Of a stretch of DNA of 64,000 nt, positions 49,920 to 63,800 are shown in pieces. The position numbers and the translations under genes were made by a program. Numbering within the stretch: position 1 is the first letter of the stretch; the number at the start of each line of letters is the position of its first letter. The notes under the pieces were generated by a model that was given only the letters and a program-made list of their open reading frames with translations, was not told the DNA's origin and searched no databases. Source of the stretch: Hippophae tibetana (Eukaryota > Streptophyta > Magnoliopsida > Rosales > Elaeagnaceae); the NCBI GenBank assembly GCA_037013495.1, contig CM072810.1:78910449-78974448 (forward strand), in the 5' to 3' direction.

Positions 49920-52450
49920 AAACCTTGCTAAGTGATGTAAATGATGCCACTTGTGTTCAACAATGAAGTTCCAAATCAAGGAATATTAATATTGTGTGAG
50001 TCTATACAATATGTGTTTTGATATATTGTAATTCTTGTGTCTATAACCGAGTAAACAATTATCGTAGTTAATAGTTGGAACTCATATTTATCAAACTTTT
50101 TGTTGTTTTTGAAAATTTGAGCAGTAGTCCCTTCTTTTTCTCTTCGCTTATATTTTTTAAAGAATAGAGATTGATTGAATAAATTAATAAATAACCCTTG
50201 GTCGGAACCAATATCTACTTTATTGCTCTTTTGAATAAAAGCGAAAGGAAGTAAAATGGAAATGTTGCAACAAAAGGTTTAAACCCTATTTAAGTGACGT
50301 AAACAATGGAATTTGTGTACAAAAATGAGTTTCCAAAGCTAGGAAAATTAATATTGTGTAAATCTATACGATCTTCAATTTGATATATTATAATAGTCGT
50401 TTCAATACACGAGTACAAGGTTATCGTAGCGAATACTTGCGACACATATTTATTAATTTTTTTATTGTTTTTGAAAATGTGAATAGTATCCATTTTATGT
50501 TTCTTTCTCTTATATTTTTTAAATAATATAGATTGAATGAAAACAATTATAAATAAAAATTGGTGGGCACCAATATCTTAATTACAGCTTTTTGAATAAA
50601 ATCGAAGGTAAGTAAAACCGAAATGGTGTGACAAAAACATTTAAACCTTGCTAAGTGATGTAAATGATGCCATTTGTGTTCAAAAATGAAGTTCCAAATC
50701 AAGGAATATTAATATTGTGTGAGTCTATATAATTTGTGTTTTGATATATTGTAATTCTTGTGTCTATAACCGAGTAAACAATTATCGTAGTTAATAGTTG
50801 GAACTCATATTTATCAAACTTTTTGTTGTTTTTGAAAATTTGAGCAGTAGTCCCTTCTTTTTCTCTTCGCTTATATTTTTTAAAGAATATAGATTGAATG
50901 AAAACAATAATAAATAACCCTTGGTTGGCACCAATATCTTCATTATAGCTCTTTTGAATAAAATCCAAAGTAAGTAAAACCGAAATGGTGTGACAAAAAC
51001 ATTAAAACCTTGCTAAGTGATGTAAATGATGTCATTTGTGTTCAAAAATGAGGTTCCAAATCAAGCAATATTAATATTGTGTTAGTCTATACAATATGTG
51101 ATTTGATATATTGTAATTCTTGTGTCTATAACCGAGTAAACAATTATCGTAGTTAATAGTTGGAATTCATATTTATCAAATTTTTTGTTGTTTTTGAAAT
51201 TTTGAGCAGTATTCCCTTATTTTTCTCTTCTCTTATATTTTTTTAAAGAATAGAGATTGATTAAATAAATTAATAAATAACCCTTGGTCGGAACCAATAT
51301 CTACTTTATAGCTCTTTTGAATAAAACCGAAAGGAAGTAAAATGGATATGTTGCAATAAAACGTTTAAACCCTATTTAAGTGACGTAAACGATGGCATTT
51401 GTGTACAAAAATGAGTTTCCAAAGCTAGGAAACTTAATATTGTGTAAATCTATATGATCTTCAATTTGAGATTATAATAGTCATTTCAATACACGAGTAC
51501 AAGATTATCGTAGCGAATACTTGCGACACATATTTATTAATTTTTTTATTGTTTTTGAAAATGTGAATAGTATCCATTTTATATCTCTTTCTCTTATATT
51601 GTTTAAAGAATATAGATTGAATGAAAACAATTATAAATAACAATTGGTGGGCACCAATATCTTCATTACAGCTCTTTTGAATAAAATCGAAGGTAAGTAA
51701 AACGGAAATGGTGTGACAAAAACATTTAAACCTTGCTAAGTGATGTAAATGATGCCATTTGTGTTCAAAAATGAAGTTCCAAATCAAGGAATATTAATAT
51801 TGTGTGAGTCTATATAATTTGTGTTTTGATATATTGTAATTCTTGTGTCTATAACCGAGTAAACAATTATCGTAGTTAATAGTTGGAACTCATATTTATC
51901 AAACTTTTTGTTGTTTTAGAAAATTTGAGCAGTAGTCCCTTCTTTTTCTCTTCCATTATATTTTTTAAAGAATAGATATTGATTGAATAAATTAATAAAT
52001 AACCCTTGGTCGGAACCAATATCTACTTTATTGCTCTTTTGAATAAAAGCGAAAGGAAGTAAAATGGAAATGTTGCAACAAAAGGTTTAAACCCTATTTA
52101 AGTGACGAAAACGATGGAATTTGTGTACAAAAATGAGTTTCCAAAGCTAGGAAAATTAATATTGTGTAAATCTATAAGATCTTCAATTTGATATATTATA
52201 ATAGTCGTTTCAATACACGAGTACAAGATTATCGTAGCGAATACTTGCGACACATATTTATTAATTTTTTATTGTTTTTGAAAATGTGAATACTATCCAT
52301 TTTATAATTCTTTCTCTTATATTTTTTAAAGAATATAGATTGAATGAAAACAATTATAAATAACAATTGGTGGGCACCAATATCTTAATTACAGATTTTT
52401 TGAATAAAATCGAAGGTAAGTAAAACGGAAATGGTGTGACAAAAACATTA
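49920..52450 (+). repeat. Seven-monomer higher-order repeat (2,531 bp)
   Basis: Order: A (GATGCCACTTG), B (ACAAGGTTATCG), A/B hybrid, A (AAGCAATATTAATATTG), B (GAGATT, TATATCTCTTTC), A (CCATTATAT), B (CTATAAGATC, GAATACTATCC). It repeats from 52451 at offset 2,531. The odd unit number comes from the hybrid. Confidence 0.86.
50643..51004 (+). repeat. A/B hybrid monomer
   Basis: Type A (CTATATAATTTGTGTTTTG, CAGTAGTCCC) switching to type B at the shared tract near 50871-50888. It is followed by type A at 51005. It forms the third monomer of the 2,531-bp seven-monomer repeat and is the reason that repeat has an odd number of units. Confidence 0.88.
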
Positions 52451-53970
52451 AAACCTTGCTAAGTGATGTAAATGATGCCACTTGTGTTCAAAAATGAAGT
52501 TCCAAATCAAGGAATATTAATATTGTGTGAGTCTATACAATATGTGTTTTGATATATTGTAATTCTTGTGTCTATAACCGAGTAAACAATTATCGTAGTT
52601 AATAGTTGGAACTCATATTTATCAAACTTTTTGTTGTTTTTGAAAATTTGAGCAGTAGTCCCTTCTTTTTCTCTTCGCTTATATTTTTTAAAGAATAGAG
52701 ATTGATTGAATAAATTAATAAATAACCCTTGGTCGGAACCAATATCTACTTTATTGCTCTTTTGAATAAAAGCGAAAGGAAGTAAAATGGAAATGTTGCA
52801 ACAAAAGGTTTAAACCCTATTTAAGTGACGTAAACAATGGAATTTGTGTACAAAAATGAGTTTCCAAAGCTAGGAAAATTAATATTGTGTAAATCTATAC
52901 GATCTTCAATTTGATATATTATAATAGTCGTTTCAATACACGAGTACAAGGTTATCGTAGCGAATACTTGCGACACATATTTATTAATTTTTTTATTGTT
53001 TTTGAAAATGTGAATAGTATCCATTTTATGTTTCTTTCTCTTATATTTTTTAAATAATATAGATTGAATGAAAACAATTATAAATAAAAATTGGTGGGCA
53101 CCAATATCTTAATTACAGCTTTTTGAATAAAATCGAAGGTAAGTAAAACCGAAATGGTGTGACAAAAACATTTAAACCTTGCTAAGTGATGTAAATGATG
53201 CCATTTGTGTTCAAAAATGAAGTTCCAAATCAAGGAATATTAATATTGTGTGAGTCTATATAATTTGTGTTTTGATATATTGTAATTCTTGTGTCTATAA
53301 CCGAGTAAACAATTATCGTAGTTAATAGTTGGAACTCATATTTATCAAACTTTTTGTTGTTTTTGAAATTTTGAGCAGTATTCCCTTATTTTTCTCTTCT
53401 CTTATATTTTTTTAAAGAATAGAGATTGATTAAATAAATTAATAAATAACCCTTGGTCGGAACCAATATCTACTTTATAGCTCTTTTGAATAAAACCGAA
53501 AGGAAGTAAAATGGATATGTTGCAATAAAACGTTTACACCCTATTTAAGTGACGTAAACGATGGCATTTGTTTACAAAAATGAGTTTCCAAAGCTAGGAA
53601 ACTTAATATTGTGTAAATCTATATGATCTTCAATTTGAGATTATAATAGTCATTTCAATACACGAGTACAAGATTATCGTAGCGAATACTTGCGACACAT
53701 ATTTATTAATTTTTTTATTGTTTTTGAAAATGTGAATAGTATCCATTTTATATTTCTTTCTCTTATATTGTTTAAAGAATATAGATTGAATGAAAACAAT
53801 TATAAATAACAATTGGTGGGCACCAATATCTTCATTACAGCTCTTTTGAATAAAATCGAAGGTAAGTAAAACGGAAATGGTGTGACAAAAACATTTAAAC
53901 CTTGCTAAGTGATGTAAATGATGCCATTTGTGTTCAAAAATGAAGTTCCAAATCAAGGAATATTAATATT
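52451..53970 (+). repeat. Second seven-monomer copy, lacking one monomer
   Basis: Matches 49920 onward at offset 2,531 until about 53365. It then matches 51.2 kb onward at offset 2,169, so one monomer length (about 362 bp) is missing. The junction lies in the shared ACTTTTTGTTGTTTTTGAAA stretch and fuses the ATAATTTG-type A to the GAAATTTTGAGCAGTATTCCC-type A. This removes the hybrid monomer. Confidence 0.84.
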
Positions 53971-56900
53971 GTGCGAGTCTATACAATATGTGTTTTGATA
54001 TATTGTAATTCTTGTGTCTATAACCGAGTAAACAATTATCGTAGTTAATAGTTGGAACTCATATTTATCAAACTTTTTGTTGTTTTTGAAAATTTGAGCA
54101 GTAGTCCCTTCTTTTTCTCTTCGCTTATATTTTTGAAAGAATAGTGATTGATTGAATAAATTAATAAATAACCCTTGGTCGGAACCAATATCTACTTTAT
54201 TGCTCTTTTGAATAAAAGCGAAAGGAAGTAAAACGGAAATGTTGCAACAAAAGGTTTAAACCCTATTTAAGTGACGAAAACGATGGAATTTGTGTACAAA
54301 AATGAGTTTCCATAGCTAGGAAAATTAATATTGTGTAAATCTATACGATCTTCAATTTGATATATTATAATAGTCGTTTCAATACACGAGTACAAGATTA
54401 TCGTAGCGAATACTTGCGACACATATTTATTATTTTTTTATTGTTTTTGAAAATGTGAATAGTATCCATTTTATGTTTCTTTCTCTTATATTTTTTAAAG
54501 AATATAGATTGAAAGAAAAAAATAATAAATAACAATTGGTGGGCACCAATATCTTCATTACAGCTCTTTTGAATAAAATCGAAGGTAAGTAAAACGGAAA
54601 TGGTGTGACAAAAACATTAAAACCTTGCTAAGTGATGTAAATGATGCCATTTGTGTTCAAAAATGAAGTTCCAAATCAAGGAATATTAATATTGTGCGAG
54701 TCTATACAATATGTGTTTTGATATATTGTAATTCTTGTGTCTATAACCGAGTAAACAATTATCGTAGTTAATAGTTGGAACTCATATTTATCAAACTTTT
54801 TGTTGTTTTTGAAAATTTGAGCAGTAGTCCCTTCTTTTTCTCTTCGCTTATATTTTTGAAAGAATAGTGATTGATTGAATAAATTAATAAATAACCCTTG
54901 GTCGGAACCAATATCTACTTTATTGCTCTTTTGAATAAAAGCGAAAGGAAGTAAAACGGAAATGTTGCAACAAAAGGTTTAAACCCTATTTAAGTGACGA
55001 AAACGATGGAATTTGTGTACAAAAATGAGTTTCCATAGCTAGGAAAATTAATATTGTGTAAATCTATACGATCTTCAATTTGATATATTATAATAGTCGT
55101 TTCAATACACGAGTACAAGATTATCGTAGCGAATACTTGCGACACATATTTATTATTTTTTTATTGTTTTTGAAAATGTGAATAGTATCCATTTTATGTT
55201 TCTTTCTCTTATATTTTTTAAAGAATATAGATTGAAAGAAAAAAATAATAAATAACAATTGGTGGGCACCAATATCTTCATTACAGCTCTTTTGAATAAA
55301 ATCGAAGGTAAGTAAAACCGAAATGGTGTGACAAAAACATTTAAACCTTGCTAAGTGATGTAAATGATGCCATTTGTGTTCAAAAATGAAGTTCCAAATC
55401 AAGGAATATTAATATTGTGCGAGTCTATACAATATGTGTTTTGATATATTGTAATTCTTGTGTCTATAACCGAGTAAACAATTATCGTAGTTAATAGTTG
55501 GAACTCATATTTATCAAACTTTTTGTTGTTTTTGAAAATTTGAGCAGTAGTCCCTTCTTTTTCTCTTCGCTTATATTTTTGAAAGAATAGTGATTGATTG
55601 AATAAATTAATAAATAACCCTTGGTCGGAACCAATATCTACTTTATTGCTCTTTTGAATAAAAGCGAAAGGAAGTAAAACGGAAATGTTGCAACAAAAGG
55701 TTTAAACCCTATTTAAGTGACGAAAACGATGGAATTTGTGTACAAAAATGAGTTTCCATAGCTAGGAAAATTAATATTGTGTAAATCTATACGATCTTCA
55801 ATTTGATATATTATAATAGTCGTTTCAATACACGAGTACAAGATTATCGTAGCGAATACTTGCGACACATATTTATTATTTTTTTATTGTTTTTGAAAAT
55901 GTGAATAGTATCCATTTTATGTTTCTTTCTCTTATATTTTTTAAAGAATATAGATTGAAAGAAAAAAATAATAAATAACAATTGGTGGGCACCAATATCT
56001 TCATTACAGCTCTTTTGAATAAAATCGAAGGTAAGTAAAACGGAAATGGTGTGACAAAAACATTAAAACCTTGCTAAGTGATGTAAATGATGCCATTTGT
56101 GTTCAAAAATGAAGTTCCAAATCAAGGAATATTAATATTGTGCGAGTCTATACAATATGTGTTTTGATATATTGTAATTCTTGTGTCTATAACCGAGTAA
56201 ACAATTATCGTAGTTAATAGTTGGAACTCATATTTATCAAACTTTTTGTTGTTTTTGAAAATTTGAGCAGTAGTCCCTTCTTTTTCTCTTCGCTTATATT
56301 TTTGAAAGAATAGTGATTGATTGAATAAATTAATAAATAACCCTTGGTCGGAACCAATATCTACTTTATTGCTCTTTTGAATAAAAGCGAAAGGAAGTAA
56401 AACGGAAATGTTGCAACAAAAGGTTTAAACCCTATTTAAGTGACGAAAACGATGGAATTTGTGTACAAAAATGAGTTTCCATAGCTAGGAAAATTAATAT
56501 TGTGTAAATCTATACGATCTTCAATTTGATATATTATAATAGTCGTTTCAATACACGAGTACAAGATTATCGTAGCGAATACTTGCGACACATATTTATT
56601 ATTTTTTTATTGTTTTTGAAAATGTGAATAGTATCCATTTTATGTTTCTTTCTCTTATATTTTTTAAAGAATATAGATTGAAAGAAAAAAATAATAAATA
56701 ACAATTGGTGGGCACCAATATCTTCATTACAGCTCTTTTGAATAAAATCGAAGGTAAGTAAAACCGAAATGGTGTGACAAAAACATTTAAACCTTGCTAA
56801 GTGATGTAAATGATGCCATTTGTGTTCAAAAATGAAGTTCCAAATCAAGGAATATTAATATTGTGTGAGTCTATATAATTTGTGTTTTGATATATTGTAA

Positions 56901-58260
56901 TTCTTGTGTCTATAACCGAGTAAACAATTATCGTAGTTAATAGTTGGAACTCATATTTATCAAACTTTTTGTTGTTTTTGAAATTTTGAGCAGTATTCCC
57001 TTATTTTTCTCTTCTCTTATATTTTTTTAAAGAATAGAGATTGATTAAATAAATTAATAAATAACCCTTGGTCGGAACCAATATCTACTTTATAGCTCTT
57101 TTGAATAAAACCGAAAGGAAGTAAAATGGATATGTTGCAATAAAACGTTTACACCCTATTTAAGTGACGTAAACGATGGCATTTGTTTACAAAAATGAGT
57201 TTCCAAAGCTAGGAAACTTAATATTGTGTAAATCTATATGATCTTCAATTTGAGATTATAATAGTCATTTCAATACACGAGTACAAGATTATCGTAGCGA
57301 ATACTTGCGACACATATTTATTAATTTTTTTATTGTTTTTGAAAATGTGAATAGTATCCATTTTATATTTCTTTCTCTTATATTGTTTAAAGAATATAGA
57401 TTGAATGAAAACAATTATAAATAACAATTGGTGGGCACCAATATCTTCATTACAGCTCTTTTGAATAAAATCGAAGGTAAGTAAAACGGAAATGGTGTGA
57501 CAAAAACATTTAAACCTTGCTAAGTGATGTAAATGATGCCATTTGTGTTCAAAAATGAAGTTCCAAATCAAGGAATATTAATATTGTGCGAGTCTATACA
57601 ATATGTGTTTTGATATATTGTAATTCTTGTGTCTATAACCGAGTAAACAATTATCGTAGTTAATAGTTGGAACTCATATTTATCAAACTTTTTGTTGTTT
57701 TTGAAAATTTGAGCAGTAGTCCCTTCTTTTTCTCTTCGCTTATATTTTTGAAAGAATAGTGATTGATTGAATAAATTAATAAATAACCCTTGGTCGGAAC
57801 CAATATCTACTTTATTGCTCTTTTGAATAAAAGCGAAAGGAAGTAAAACGGAAATGTTGCAACAAAAGGTTTAAACCCTATTTAAGTGACGAAAACGATG
57901 GAATTTGTGTACAAAAATGAGTTTCCATAGCTAGGAAAATTAATATTGTGTAAATCTATACGATCTTCAATTTGATATATTATAATAGTCGTTTCAATAC
58001 ACGAGTACAAGATTATCGTAGCGAATACTTGCGACACATATTTATTATTTTTTTATTGTTTTTGAAAATGTGAATAGTATCCATTTTATGTTTCTTTCTC
58101 TTATATTTTTTAAAGAATATAGATTGAAAGAAAAAAATAATAAATAACAATTGGTGGGCACCAATATCTTCATTACAGCTCTTTTGAATAAAATCGAAGG
58201 TAAGTAAAACGGAAATGGTGTGACAAAAACATTAAAACCTTGCTAAGTGATGTAAATGAT
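53873..58260 (+). repeat. Highly homogeneous 723/1,446-bp repeat domain
   Basis: GTGCGAGTC recurs at 53971, 54694, 55417, 56140 and 57586 (steps 723, 723, 723, 1446). Units share TTTCCATAGCTAGG, TATTTTTGAAAGAATAGTG, TATTATTTTTTTATTG and GAAAGAAAAAAATAATAAA. Dimers alternate between an ACGGAAATGG/CATTAAAACC ending and an ACCGAAATGG/CATTTAAACC ending, so the true unit is 1,446 bp: 53873-55419 matches 55319-56865. Around it, 53124-54645 matches 56739-58260 at offset 3,615. Confidence 0.87.
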
Positions 58261-60819
58261 CCTATTTGTGTTCAAAAATGAAGTTCCAAATCAAGGAATA
58301 TTAATATTGTGTGAGTCTATACAATATGTGTTTTGATATATTGTAATTCTTGTGTCTATAACCGAGTAAACAATTATCGTAGTTAATAGTTGGAACTCAT
58401 ATTTATCAAACATTTTGTTGTTTTTGAAAATTTGAGCAGTAGTCCCTTCTTTTTCTCTTCGCTTATATTTTTTATAGAATAGAGATTGATTGAATAAATT
58501 AATAAATAACCCTTGGTCGGTACCAATATCTACTTTATAGCTCTTTTAAATAAAAGCGAAAGGAAGTAAAATGGATATGTTGCAATAAAACGTTTAAACC
58601 CTATTTAAGTGACGTAAACGATGGAATTTGTGTACAAAAATGTGTTTCCAAAGCAAGGAAAATTAATACTGTGTAAATCTATACGATCTTCAATTTAAGA
58701 TTATAATAGTCATTTCAATACACGAGTACAAGGTTATCGTAGCGAATACTTGCGACACATATTTATTAATTTTTTTATTGTTTTTGAAAATGTGAATAGT
58801 ATCCATTTTATGTTTCTTTCTCTTCTATTTTTTAAATAATATAGATTGAATGAAAACAATTATAAATAAAAATTGGTGGGCACCAATATCTTAATTACAG
58901 CTTTTTGAATAAAATCGAAGGTAAGTAAAACGGAAATGGTGTGACAAAAACATTTAAACCTTGCTAAGTGATGTAAATGATGCCATTTGTGTTCAAAAAT
59001 GAAGTTCCAAATCAAGGAATATTAATATTGTGTGGGTCTATATAATTTGGGTTTTGATATATCGTAATTCTTGTGTCTATACCGAGTAAACAATTATCGT
59101 AGTTAATAGTTGGAACTCATATTTATCAAACTTTTTGTTGTTTTTGAAAATTTGAGCAGTAGTCCCTTCTTTTTCTCTTCGCTTATATTTTTTAAAGAAT
59201 AGAGATTGATTGAATAAATTAATAAATAACCCTTGGTCGGAACCAATATCTACTTTATAGCTCTTTTGTATAAAATCGAAAGGAAGTAAAACGGAAATGT
59301 TGCAACAAAAGGTTTAAACACTATTTAAGTGACGAAAACGATGGAATTTGTGTACAAAAATGAGTTTCCAAAGCAAAGAAAATTAATATTGTGTGAATCT
59401 ATACGATCTTCAATTTGATATATTATAATAGTCATTTCAATACACGAGTACAAGATTATCGTAGTGAATACTTGCGACACATATTTATTAATTTGTTTTT
59501 TGTTTTTGAAAATGTGAATAGTATCCATTTTATTTTTCACTCTCTTATATTTTTTAAAGAATATAGATTGAATAAAAACAATAATAAATAACCCTTGGTT
59601 GGCACCAATATCTTCATTATAGCTCTTTTGAATAAAATCCAAAGTAAGTAAAACCGAAATGGTGTGACAAAAACATTAAAACCTTGCTAAGTGATGTAAA
59701 TGATGCCATTTGTGTTCAAAAATGAGGTTCCAAATCAAGGAATATTAATATTGTGTTAGTCTATACAATATGTGATTTGATATATTGTAATTCTTGTGTC
59801 TATAACCGAGTAAACAATTATCGTAGTTATTAGTTGGAACTCATATTTATCAAATTTTTTGTTGTTTTTGAAAATTTGAGCAGTATTCCCTTCTTTTTCT
59901 CTTCTCTTATATTTTTTAAAGAATAGAGATTGATTGAATAAATTAATAAATAACCCTTGGTCGGAACCGATATCTACTTTATTGCTCTTTTGAATAAAAC
60001 CGAAAGGAAGTAAAATGGATATGTTGCAATAAAACGTTTAAACCCTATTTAAGTGACGTAAAAGATGGAATTTGTGTACAAAAATGAGTTTCCAAAGCTA
60101 GGAAAATTAATATTGTGTAAATCTATACTATCTTCAATTTGATATATTATAATAGTCGTTTCAATACACGAGTACAAGATTATCGTAGCGAATACTTGCG
60201 ACACATATTTATTAATTTGTTTTTGTTTTTGAAAATGTGAATAGTATCCATTTTATTTTTCACTCTCTTATATTTTTTAAAGAATATATATTGAATGAAA
60301 ACAATAATAAATAACCCTTGCTTGGCACCAATATCTTCATTACAGCTCTTTTGAATAAAATCGAAGGTAAGTAAAACGGAAATGGTGTGACAAAAACATT
60401 TAAACCTTGCTAAGTGATGTAAATGATGCCATTTGTGTTCAAAAATGAAGTTCCAAATCAAGGAATATTAATATTGTGTGAGTCTATACAATATGTGTTT
60501 TGATATATTGTAATTCTTGTGTCTATAACCGAGTAAACAATTATCGTAGTTAATAGTTGGAACTCATATTTATCAAACTTTTTGTTGTTTTTGAAAATTT
60601 GAGCAGTAGTCCCTTCTTTTTCTCTTCGCTTATATTTTTTAAAGAATAGTGATTGATTGAATAAATTAATAAATAACCCTTGGTCGGAACCAATATCTAC
60701 TTTATTGCTCTTTTGAATAAAAGCGAAAGGAAGTAAAACGGAAATGTTGCAACAAAAGGTTTAAACCCTATTTAAGTGACGAAAACGATGGAATTTGTGT
60801 ACAAAAATGAGTTTACATA
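58261..60819 (+). repeat. Diverged mosaic segment
   Basis: Still A/B satellite but rich in private changes: GATCCTATTTG, AACATTTTGTTG, CGGTACCAATATC, ATGTGTTTCC, ATACTGTGTAAATC, TCTTCTATTTTTT, TTTGGGTTTTGATATATCG, a one-base loss in CTATACCGAG, and AAAGAAAATTAATATTG. Parts resemble monomers from 20 kb (TTTATAGAATAGAG, AAATAAAAGCG) and from 14 kb. The B at about 60.05-60.41 kb is a CACTCTC/GGAAATGG subtype chimera. Confidence 0.8.
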
Positions 60820-63800
60820 GCTAGGAAAATTAATATTGTGTAAATCTATAAGATCTTCAATTTGATATATTATAATAGTCGTTTCAATACACGAGTACAA
60901 GATTATCGTAGCGAATACTTGCGACACATATTTATTAATTTTTTATTGTTTTTGAAAATGTGAATACTATCCATTTTATATTTCTTTCTCTTATATTTTT
61001 TAAAGAATATAGATTGAATGAAAAAAATTATAAATAACAATTGGTGGGCACCAATATCTTAATTACAGATTTTTTTGAATAAAATCGAAGATAAGTAAAA
61101 CGGAAATGGTGTGACAAAAACATTAAAACCTTGCTAAGTGATGTAAATGATGCCACTTGTGTTCAACAATGAAGTTCCAAATCAAGGAATATTAATATTG
61201 TGTGAGTCTATACAATATGTGTTTTGATATATTGTAATTCTTGTGTCTATAACCGAGTAAACAATTATCGTAGTTAATAGTTGGAACTCATATTTATCAA
61301 ACTTTTTGTTGTTTTTGAAAATTTGAGCAGTAGTCCCTTCTTTTTCTCTTCGCTTATATTTTTTAAAGAATAGAGATTGATTGAATAAATTAATAAATAA
61401 CCCTTGGTCGGAACCAATATCTACTTTATTGCTCTTTTGAATAAAAGCGAAAGGAAGTAAAATGGAAATGTTGCAACAAAAGGTTTAAACCCTATTTAAG
61501 TGACGTAAACAATGGAATTTGTGTACAAAAATGAGTTTCCAAAGCTAGGAAAATTAATATTGTGTAAATCTATACGATCTTCAATTTGATATATTATAAT
61601 AGTCGTTTCAATACACGAGTACAAGGTTATCGTAGCGAATACTTGCGACACATATTTATTAATTTTTTTATTGTTTTTGAAAATGTGAATAGTATCCATT
61701 TTATGTTTCTTTCTCTTATATTTTTTAAATAATATAGATTGAATGAAAACAATTATAAATAAAAATTGGTGGGCACCAATATCTTAATTACAGCTTTTTG
61801 AATAAAATCGAAGGTAAGTAAAACCGAAATGGTGTGACAAAAACATTTAAACCTTGCTAAGTGATGTAAATGATGCCATTTGTGTTCAAAAATGAAGTTC
61901 CAAATCAAGGAATATTAATATTGTGTGAGTCTATATAATTTGTGTTTTGATATATTGTAATTCTTGTGTCTATAACCGAGTAAACAATTATCGTAGTTAA
62001 TAGTTGGAACTCATATTTATCAAACTTTTTGTTGTTTTTGAAAATTTGAGCAGTAGTCCCTTCTTTTTCTCTTCGCTTATATTTTTTAAAGAATATAGAT
62101 TGAATGAAAACAATAATAAATAACCCTTGGTTGGCACCAATATCTTCATTATAGCTCTTTTGAATAAAATCCAAAGTAAGTAAAACCGAAATGGTGTGAC
62201 AAAAACATTAAAACCTTGCTAAGTGATGTAAATGATGTCATTTGTGTTCAAAAATGAGGTTCCAAATCAAGCAATATTAATATTGTGTTAGTCTATACAA
62301 TATGTGATTTGATATATTGTAATTCTTGTGTCTATAACCGAGTAAACAATTATCGTAGTTAATAGTTGGAATTCATATTTATCAAATTTTTTGTTGTTTT
62401 TGAAATTTTGAGCAGTATTCCCTTATTTTTCTCTTCTCTTATATTTTTTTAAAGAATAGAGATTGATTAAATAAATTAATAAATAACCCTTGGTCGGAAC
62501 CAATATCTACTTTATAGCTCTTTTGAATAAAACCGAAAGGAAGTAAAATGGATATGTTGCAATAAAACGTTTAAACCCTATTTAAGTGACGTAAACGATG
62601 GCATTTGTGTACAAAAATGAGTTTCCAAAGCTAGGAAACTTAATATTGTGTAAATCTATATGATCTTCAATTTGAGATTATAATAGTCATTTCAATACAC
62701 GAGTACAAGATTATCGTAGCGAATACTTGCGACACATATTTATTAATTTTTTTATTGTTTTTGAAAATGTGAATAGTATCCATTTTATATCTCTTTCTCT
62801 TATATTGTTTAAAGAATATAGATTGAATGAAAACAATTATAAATAACAATTGGTGGGCACCAATATCTTCATTACAGCTCTTTTGAATAAAATCGAAGGT
62901 AAGTAAAACGGAAATGGTGTGACAAAAACATTTAAACCTTGCTAAGTGATGTAAATGATGCCATTTGTGTTCAAAAATGAAGTTCCAAATCAAGGAATAT
63001 TAATATTGTGTGAGTCTATATAATTTGTGTTTTGATATATTGTAATTCTTGTGTCTATAACCGAGTAAACAATTATCGTAGTTAATAGTTGGAACTCATA
63101 TTTATCAAACTTTTTGTTGTTTTAGAAAATTTGAGCAGTAGTCCCTTCTTTTTCTCTTCCATTATATTTTTTAAAGAATAGATATTGATTGAATAAATTA
63201 ATAAATAACCCTTGGTCGGAACCAATATCTACTTTATTGCTCTTTTGAATAAAAGCGAAAGGAAGTAAAATGGAAATGTTGCAACAAAAGGTTTAAACCC
63301 TATTTAAGTGACGAAAACGATGGAATTTGTGTACAAAAATGAGTTTCCAAAGCTAGGAAAATTAATATTGTGTAAATCTATAAGATCTTCAATTTGATAT
63401 ATTATAATAGTCGTTTCAATACACGAGTACAAGATTATCGTAGCGAATACTTGCGACACATATTTATTAATTTTTTATTGTTTTTGAAAATGTGAATACT
63501 ATCCATTTTATAATTCTTTCTCTTATATTTTTTAAAGAATATAGATTGAATGAAAACAATTATAAATAACAATTGGTGGGCACCAATATCTTAATTACAG
63601 ATTTTTTGAATAAAATCGAAGGTAAGTAAAACGGAAATGGTGTGACAAAAACATTAAAACCTTGCTAAGTGATGTAAATGATGCCACTTGTGTTCAAAAA
63701 TGAAGTTCCAAATCAAGGAATATTAATATTGTGTGAGTCTATACAATATGTGTTTTGATATATTGTAATTCTTGTGTCTATAACCGAGTAAACAATTATC

